DNA of 64,000 bases, taken from Bacilli bacterium (GTDB lineage: Bacteria; Bacillota_I; Bacilli_A; RFN20; DUOF01). Below the pieces are notes generated by a model. It was given only the letters and a program-made list of their open reading frames with translations, did not search any database and had not been told where the DNA came from. Positions 59,356 through 64,000 of the stretch are shown here, one piece after another. The DNA lies in contig JAFWYE010000006.1 of the NCBI GenBank assembly GCA_017517765.1, forward strand, positions 186,001 through 250,000, in the 5' to 3' direction. The stretch's first letter is position 1. The number at the start of each line of letters is the position of its first letter. Position numbers and translations under genes: made by a program.

Positions 59356-60272
59356 AAGACATCATAAATGATTTATATGATATAAATGTTTTATCCTTTA
59401 TTAAAGTTAGTGATAAAACATATAGGATTAAATCAGATGAAAATGATTATGTACTCAAATATATAGATAAAGCCAATTTAGACACAATAATAGAAAAAAT
59501 TAAAGTATTGAAAATAGACACTATTTTACTACCTATATCTAATAAGTATGGAGAGTATGTTTCAAAAAGCAATGATTATACATTTACTATCTTCCCATAT
59601 TTAAATGAAGAAAAAACTTCTTTAAATGATCTCAAACTAAAATTTTATTTAAGTGAATTAGCATCATTACACAATAAAACTTATTATCATTTAAAAGTTA
59701 ACTCTTCCTTTTTTAAAGACACCTATGAATACATTGGAAGTATAATCGATAAAGAAGAAGAAAAAATTAATAACTATATGAATGTTATAGAAAAAAAAGA
59801 TTATAAGTCTCCATCAGAGTGGTTGTTTTTATTAAATTATCCTTTATATGTTAAGGCTATTGATGAAGCAAATAGTTCATTAGAAAAATTTAAAAAAATA
59901 AGTTATTCTAAAAGCAATGTTAGAATGGCTTATTGTTTTAATAATTTTGATTATAAACATATATTTTTAAAAGAAAGAATGATAATAGGAGTAGATAATA
60001 TCGTGCTTTCTTCTCCTGTATATGATATTTTTTACATATTATCTACTATAGAGAATAACGATATTGACATTAAAAATTACTATGTTAAATACTTTCATTC
60101 TTTTATTCTAGATGACTATGAAAAGGAATGGCTATATTCACTTTTATATATACCAAAACTAGAAACCTCTGAATTTGAACATCTCAACATAATTAATATA
60201 AGTCAATCTTTAAATAAATTAAAAAGTTCCTATGACATCATAGAAACTTTAAAAAATATTAATTTTAATTAA
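59352..60272 (+). CDS. ysxE: CotS/YsxE-like kinase-fold spore protein
   Basis: The 306-residue protein has the aminoglycoside-phosphotransferase-like fold of the CotS family: KVSDKTYRIKSDENDYVLKYID (N lobe, Lys in VLKY), FTIFPYLNEEK, LASLHNKTYYH, and a C lobe with NFDYKHIFLKERMIIGVDNIVLSSPVYDI. The second acidic metal residue appears in GVDN, but the catalytic HGD loop is replaced by NFDYKH, so kinase activity may be lost. It overlaps the SpoVID-like gene by ATGA, as expected for a spoVID-ysxE unit. Confidence 0.75.
   Translation: MKDIINDLYDINVLSFIKVSDKTYRIKSDENDYVLKYIDKANLDTIIEKIKVLKIDTILLPISNKYGEYVSKSNDYTFTIFPYLNEEKTSLNDLKLKFYLSELASLHNKTYYHLKVNSSFFKDTYEYIGSIIDKEEEKINNYMNVIEKKDYKSPSEWLFLLNYPLYVKAIDEANSSLEKFKKISYSKSNVRMAYCFNNFDYKHIFLKERMIIGVDNIVLSSPVYDIFYILSTIENNDIDIKNYYVKYFHSFILDDYEKEWLYSLLYIPKLETSEFEHLNIINISQSLNKLKSSYDIIETLKNINFN
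60223..60250 (-). terminator. Terminator of the repeat lipoprotein gene, inside the ysxE-like gene
   Basis: On the minus strand AAAGTTTCTATGA pairs with TCATAGGAACTTT (one mismatch), followed by TTAATTTATTT. It lies 15-42 bases past the lipoprotein stop, within the 3' end of the opposite gene. Confidence 0.6.
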
Positions 60273-62019
60273 GTACGAATGCAAATGCTGCCCCTTCAGA
60301 AACAGCAAAGTCTTCTGCCATTGACTCATCAGGTTGTAAAATGATTGGATATAGCCATACATTTGCTCCCATACTTACTGGTTGTTTTGAAAAATCTGGT
60401 ACAACTTTGAATTTTGTTCCATCAAAATCGTTACTGATATTGTTTAAAATAAATTGCGGCATACCATCAGGATTACTAGGATCAAACGTACCCTCTACTA
60501 CATCTACAGAGAAATCCACACCGTCAACCAATACACGCTTGTTAACTTTAAAATCACCTGTTACACTTACATCATCATAAGTCACAGTATATGTATAAGC
60601 TCCTGGATCATTCTTTCTATATAATGGAGAAACTGTAATAACAATCTTGTTCTTATCTATAGCAACTTCACTGTTATCATTATAAATAAGCTTTCCTAAT
60701 AAATTTGCCTTAATGTCAATTGCAATTTCTGAATCAGTTTTAGAATTATAATCATAACTTGGAAGATAACCATCATCAATTTTAATGTCTACTATTTTAA
60801 AAGTATTGATAGCAATTTCTCCTCTTCTAACTTCATAGTACTCATTACTTGGCTTAAATACATATGAATAAGTATAATTACCAACCTTTAATACTTCTCC
60901 TTCTTCAAATTCAAAAGTTCCAGGAGTAGTAGATTCATAATAATCATCAATATCAGCTAAGATATCATCTAATGTCGTGTTGCTATTAATCTCCACTCTT
61001 TCCATTTCAAAAACCTCAAGTGAATAGTTTTCATTCTTCCTAACATTGACATAAACAGTAGCAACAAGATTCATATCATAGGCAATAGTAAATGGAATAT
61101 TATCTCCAGCTTGGCCAACTTTATATTCAGAATCAATCACATAGAATTGAGGATCTATTTCTCTATAAATATTTCCAAATGTACCAGTAACTTTCAACCC
61201 TTCTTGAATAGCATTTATAATAGTTGTTTTGCTAGTTCCATAATCAAATGTCATCACTTCATTTTCTTTATTAGTAACAATAGATGTAGCATTTATAATA
61301 TTAACTTCACTCTTACCATGTACCACTGCATACTTATTAGTATCAGATGGAGTAAAAGTCCAGTTATAAGATTTTGTCCCAATTACTAAAGTTTGGTTAT
61401 CATCAAACTTAATAGTTCCTGGTACTTCAGTATTAGCTGTAATTTTTGGTAACCCCTCATTAAGATATCCTCTATCACTGCTTAACACAGCTGTAACATA
61501 ATCAGTAATTTTTGTAACATGAATACTTAAGAATATTTCCTTATTATTATAAGCCAATCCAACTCTATAATTTCCTACAACGTCCTTACTATATCCATTC
61601 TCATTAACTTTATAATCTCCTTTATAAAGTTTTTTTACATTTCCATCTTCAAGTGTAGCAGTCATTTGTAAATCTTTTAAAATATAATCTAAACTAGCTT
61701 CTTCGCTAGAAACAACTACCTCTATACTATGATTGATATTACTTGTAAGTGTCTTTACAGAATCATAGCATGTATAATTGATTGTTGTGTCTTCTGTTAA
61801 TGAAGAAAAGTCAACATCATCCCACAAGCAATATTTGCCAGGCTTTTGTGGTGTTGCAGGTATTTTGTCAGCATCAATATTTTGACCTTTTTCAATTTTT
61901 CTAGTAATCGACCCATTATCGCCAACAAAAGTAATTTCAATTTGATTTCCACAACCCGTAAAGGCAAACGTAGATAATAAAATTGATAAAGATAATACCT
62001 TTAAACACCTTTTCTTCAT
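60265..62019 (-). CDS. Repeat-containing surface lipoprotein (MBG/Ig-like)
   Basis: The 584-residue protein has a lipoprotein signal KVLSLSILLSTFAFTGC with the lipid Cys at the end. The mature part is beta-rich with internal repeats. Two clear copies share the pattern PGTxxFxxxxxLxxGxxxYxxxFxPSxxxYxxxxGxxxIN: PGTIKFDDNQTLVIG...NWTFTPSDTNKY and PGTFEFEEGEVLKVG...SYVFKPSNEYYE. This resembles MBG/Ig-type adhesin modules, so an extracellular binding role is inferred. The frame opens at 62034; ATG 62019 lies 7 bases after GGGGTG. Confidence 0.8.
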   Translation of the reverse strand: MKKRCLKVLSLSILLSTFAFTGCGNQIEITFVGDNGSITRKIEKGQNIDADKIPATPQKPGKYCLWDDVDFSSLTEDTTINYTCYDSVKTLTSNINHSIEVVVSSEEASLDYILKDLQMTATLEDGNVKKLYKGDYKVNENGYSKDVVGNYRVGLAYNNKEIFLSIHVTKITDYVTAVLSSDRGYLNEGLPKITANTEVPGTIKFDDNQTLVIGTKSYNWTFTPSDTNKYAVVHGKSEVNIINATSIVTNKENEVMTFDYGTSKTTIINAIQEGLKVTGTFGNIYREIDPQFYVIDSEYKVGQAGDNIPFTIAYDMNLVATVYVNVRKNENYSLEVFEMERVEINSNTTLDDILADIDDYYESTTPGTFEFEEGEVLKVGNYTYSYVFKPSNEYYEVRRGEIAINTFKIVDIKIDDGYLPSYDYNSKTDSEIAIDIKANLLGKLIYNDNSEVAIDKNKIVITVSPLYRKNDPGAYTYTVTYDDVSVTGDFKVNKRVLVDGVDFSVDVVEGTFDPSNPDGMPQFILNNISNDFDGTKFKVVPDFSKQPVSMGANVWLYPIILQPDESMAEDFAVSEGAAFAFVLN

Positions 62020-62108
62020 ATAAAAACACCCCATTTAACCTAATAATAACAAACTATACAAAAATTGTCATTATTGTGTTAAAAGTATTTTATTTATTAA
62101 TAAATAAA

Positions 62109-62142
62109 AAAGTGTATAACTAGCCTTTCAGTTACACACTTT
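62109..62142 (-). terminator. argS terminator
   Basis: On the minus strand AAAGTGTGTAACT pairs with AGTTATACACTTT (G-T pair included), followed by TTTTATTT, 9 bases after the stop. Confidence 0.88.
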
Positions 62143-62150
62143 CCATTTTT

Positions 62151-63887
62151 TTACATTTTATCTATCATATCAATAGCTAATACATTTAATAATTTTTCAA
62201 TTACAGAATAAGTTAATTGAGACAATGCCAAATAAGTTTCTTTCTTATTTTCATCTTCTTCATTTAATATGTTATGTTCAGAATAAAATTTGTTATATAA
62301 ATTAGCTAAATTAAATAAATAGTCACATATATAACTTAATGTTTTTTCATTAAATGCAGCATCTATTGTTTTTGTTAGTTCTACTAATTTTAGATATATA
62401 TTTAGTTCCTCATCACTATAGATTCCCTTAATATCATACTTATCTTTTTTACTTTCTAATTTAGAAAAGATAGAATTGATTCTTACTGCAGTATACAAAA
62501 TATATGGTCCTGTTTTTCCTTCAAGAGAAGAAAACTTATCTACATCGAAAATATAGTCTGTATTTCTAAGTGGCAATAAATCAGCATATTTTAAAACCGC
62601 TATCGCAAGTTTTCCTGATAATTCTCTTCTTTCATCTCCAACAATTGTTTCTTTTAATTTAGTATATGTAACATCTTCTACCATAGAAACTAATTGCCTT
62701 AATTCCATAACTCCACCATCTCTAGTTTTAAATGGTTTACCATCACTACCATTCATAGTACCAAATCCATAAAAATTAAGTTCTGTAGATTCTTTTACTA
62801 ATCCTGACTTATAACTAGATCTAAATACTTGTTTAAAATACATCCCTTGTCTATTATCTACAACATAACAAATTTCATCTGGAGAAAATCTTTCCATTCT
62901 AGAATAAATAGTTGCTAAATCTCTAGTAGCATAAATTGTTGATCCATCTTTTTTAATTACAATTAGTGGTGGGATTTCAATTTTGTCATCTTCTTTTGCA
63001 ACGTCCATTACTAAAGCACCTTCAGATTCATACAAATATGGATTTAAAATTTTTATTGTATCATCAATATATTTATAACTATCCATTTCGCCTTCCCACA
63101 AATCAAAATCACAATTCAAAATATCATAAACTTGTTTAATATCTTCGCTTGATACTTCAATGATTTGTTTCCATAAATCAACATATGGCTTATATCCTTT
63201 GTCAATTAGAGCAGTAATTTCTCTTACTTCTTCCATTCTCTCTTCATTTTCTTTAGCAGCATTACTGGCACATGGATATATTTCTCCTAAATCAGCTGGA
63301 GTAATATCAATTTTAGGATTACTTCCATCATAGTTATCTTTAAAGAAAATCCAATCAGGATGTCTAAGTTTAAGCTCAGATATAACCATACCAGCTTGTC
63401 TACCAACATCACCTAAATGAACATCTCCAATAACCTTGTGTCCAACAAGCCTATATAATCTTTTTAATGCTTCTCCAATATTTGCACTTCTCATGTGTCC
63501 AACGTGAAGTGCTTTAGCAGCATTAGCTCCCCCATAATCTACAATTACATTTTTTGTTTCTTTTTTGTCTACTAATAAATCAAAATTATCTTTAACTAAA
63601 TTAACATATTCTACTAATTTTTCATTATTAAAAGATAAATTAATAAAACCAGGGCCTGCCATGTTAACATTAGTAAAATATTCATCTTGATTTAATTCTT
63701 CTACTAGTTTTTTAGCTATTTCAATTGGATTAGTACGCAATCTTTTAGCGATTCCCATAACTCCATTGTACTGGAACTGACCTAAATCAGGACGTGATGA
63801 AACACTTAATGTTACTTCATCTTCATAGCCACATTTTTTTAAAGCATCTTCTACTCTTTTTTCTACGATTTTAATAAATGGTTTCAT
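62151..63887 (-). CDS. argS: Arginyl-tRNA synthetase
   Basis: ArgRS charges tRNA-Arg. The 578-residue class I enzyme has the N-terminal additional domain (SVSSRPDLGQFQYNGVMG), the HIGH region GGANAAKALHVGHMRSANIG, IYATRDLATIYSR, and the C-terminal anticodon-binding DALR domain (CDYLFNLANLYNKFYSEHNI). The KMSKS motif is degenerate, as in many ArgRS (KPFKTRDGGVMEL). GGAGGTAAGT precedes the ATG. The start overlaps the stop of the upstream ABC-F gene by one base (TAATG). Confidence 0.97.
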   Translation of the reverse strand: MKPFIKIVEKRVEDALKKCGYEDEVTLSVSSRPDLGQFQYNGVMGIAKRLRTNPIEIAKKLVEELNQDEYFTNVNMAGPGFINLSFNNEKLVEYVNLVKDNFDLLVDKKETKNVIVDYGGANAAKALHVGHMRSANIGEALKRLYRLVGHKVIGDVHLGDVGRQAGMVISELKLRHPDWIFFKDNYDGSNPKIDITPADLGEIYPCASNAAKENEERMEEVREITALIDKGYKPYVDLWKQIIEVSSEDIKQVYDILNCDFDLWEGEMDSYKYIDDTIKILNPYLYESEGALVMDVAKEDDKIEIPPLIVIKKDGSTIYATRDLATIYSRMERFSPDEICYVVDNRQGMYFKQVFRSSYKSGLVKESTELNFYGFGTMNGSDGKPFKTRDGGVMELRQLVSMVEDVTYTKLKETIVGDERRELSGKLAIAVLKYADLLPLRNTDYIFDVDKFSSLEGKTGPYILYTAVRINSIFSKLESKKDKYDIKGIYSDEELNIYLKLVELTKTIDAAFNEKTLSYICDYLFNLANLYNKFYSEHNILNEEDENKKETYLALSQLTYSVIEKLLNVLAIDMIDKM

Positions 63888-64000
63888 TACTTACCTCCAT
63901 ACTCTAAATATTCATCATAAGTACAAGACTTATCGAATACTTTTTTATTATCTTCTATAACAATAATTCTATTAGCAACTGTACTATTGATTTCATGGTC
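63887..64000 (-). CDS. ABC-F ATPase, C-terminal end (partial)
   Basis: The last 37 codons of a gene running in from the right edge read DHEINSTVANRIIVIEDNKK and end CTYDEYLEYGGK. This matches the end of an ABC-F protein: the H-loop in SHDHxF followed by VANRIIxI and TYDEYL. ABC-F proteins act on the ribosome (EttA/YkpA-type). The rest of the gene, with Walker motifs, is outside the window. Confidence 0.7.
   Translation of the reverse strand, partial: DHEINSTVANRIIVIEDNKKVFDKSCTYDEYLEYGGK

Noticed and set aside
1-64000. Possible use of UGA as tryptophan, as in Mycoplasma
   Set aside because: Full-length conserved proteins use UGG for Trp, and several genes end in TGA at the expected position (sufB, spoVAE, tsaC, murC).
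1-64000. CRISPR array, insertion sequence, prophage or tRNA genes
   Set aside because: No regularly spaced direct repeats, transposase or integrase motifs, phage structural genes, or tRNA-like cloverleaf sequences were seen on either strand.

Overview
This is an AT-rich, gene-dense bacterial chromosome segment of about 69 protein genes, mostly short operons on the minus strand. Shine-Dalgarno sites are strong (AGGAGG or AGGTGA type). Genes read through with the standard code: UGA is a stop and Trp is UGG. Gene content and order point to an endospore-forming Firmicute of the Bacilli. Several B. subtilis gene neighbourhoods are recognisable: radC / minC-minD-spoIVFA-spoIVFB, comEA-comEC-holA-gpr, spoVID-ysxE, ezrA-nifS, and murC followed by a ytxH-like gene. 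Missing partners (no spoVAA/AB, spoIIP, comEB, rplS or rpsP next to their usual neighbours), a short SufD and an EzrA without its membrane anchor suggest a streamlined lineage. An uncultured gut Bacilli group related to Erysipelotrichales/RF39 would fit, but this is inference. I see no tRNA, rRNA, insertion sequence, prophage or CRISPR array.

Layout. 1-6.1 kb: end of a membrane-anchored thioredoxin-like gene, a methyltransferase and the sufCDSUB iron-sulfur operon. 6.1-17.8 kb: YfcE-type phosphoesterase, radical SAM protein, Gly-rich membrane protein, Ca2+-type P-ATPase, DegV, ParE/ParC and PlsY. 17.8-25.3 kb: SHOCT membrane protein, large cysteine-containing lipoprotein, TrmL, CwlJ-like cortex hydrolase, unknown charged membrane protein, Dtd and RarA. 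25.3-31 kb: spoVAC-AD-AE-AF germination operon, HelD, TsaC and Fmt. 32-37.5 kb: two unknowns, Gpr protease, HolA, ComEC and ComEA. 37.6-41.6 kb: split chromate transporter, membrane proteins, TrmD and RimM. 41.6-50.9 kb: NifS, EzrA, rpsD with a leader, tyrS with a T-box, MurC, and a VWA/HTH pair. 50.9-56 kb: a tiny gene behind a G8 tract, spoIVFB-spoIVFA-minD-minC, an SPFH protein, RadC and a double-glycine-leader peptide. 56-64 kb: zinc-ribbon/TPM membrane cluster, SpoVID/YsxE-like pair, repeat lipoprotein, ArgS and the end of an ABC-F gene.

How they work together. The sporulation set covers forespore protease (Gpr), dipicolinate channel (SpoVA), sigma-K activation (SpoIVFA/FB), coat attachment (SpoVID/YsxE-like) and cortex lysis (CwlJ-like). 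Housekeeping genes cover translation, topoisomerase IV, division-site selection and competence.

The observations I rate highest are four. A 14-bp hairpin at 28417-28472 is both the helD terminator and a lock on the spoVAC ribosome-binding site, with a sigma-G-like promoter whose predicted transcript would escape the lock. A double-glycine-leader peptide overlaps radC. A convergent gene pair near 38.8 kb has each terminator buried in the other gene. A G8 tract forms both the predicted transcript start and the ribosome-binding site of a 33-residue peptide gene.
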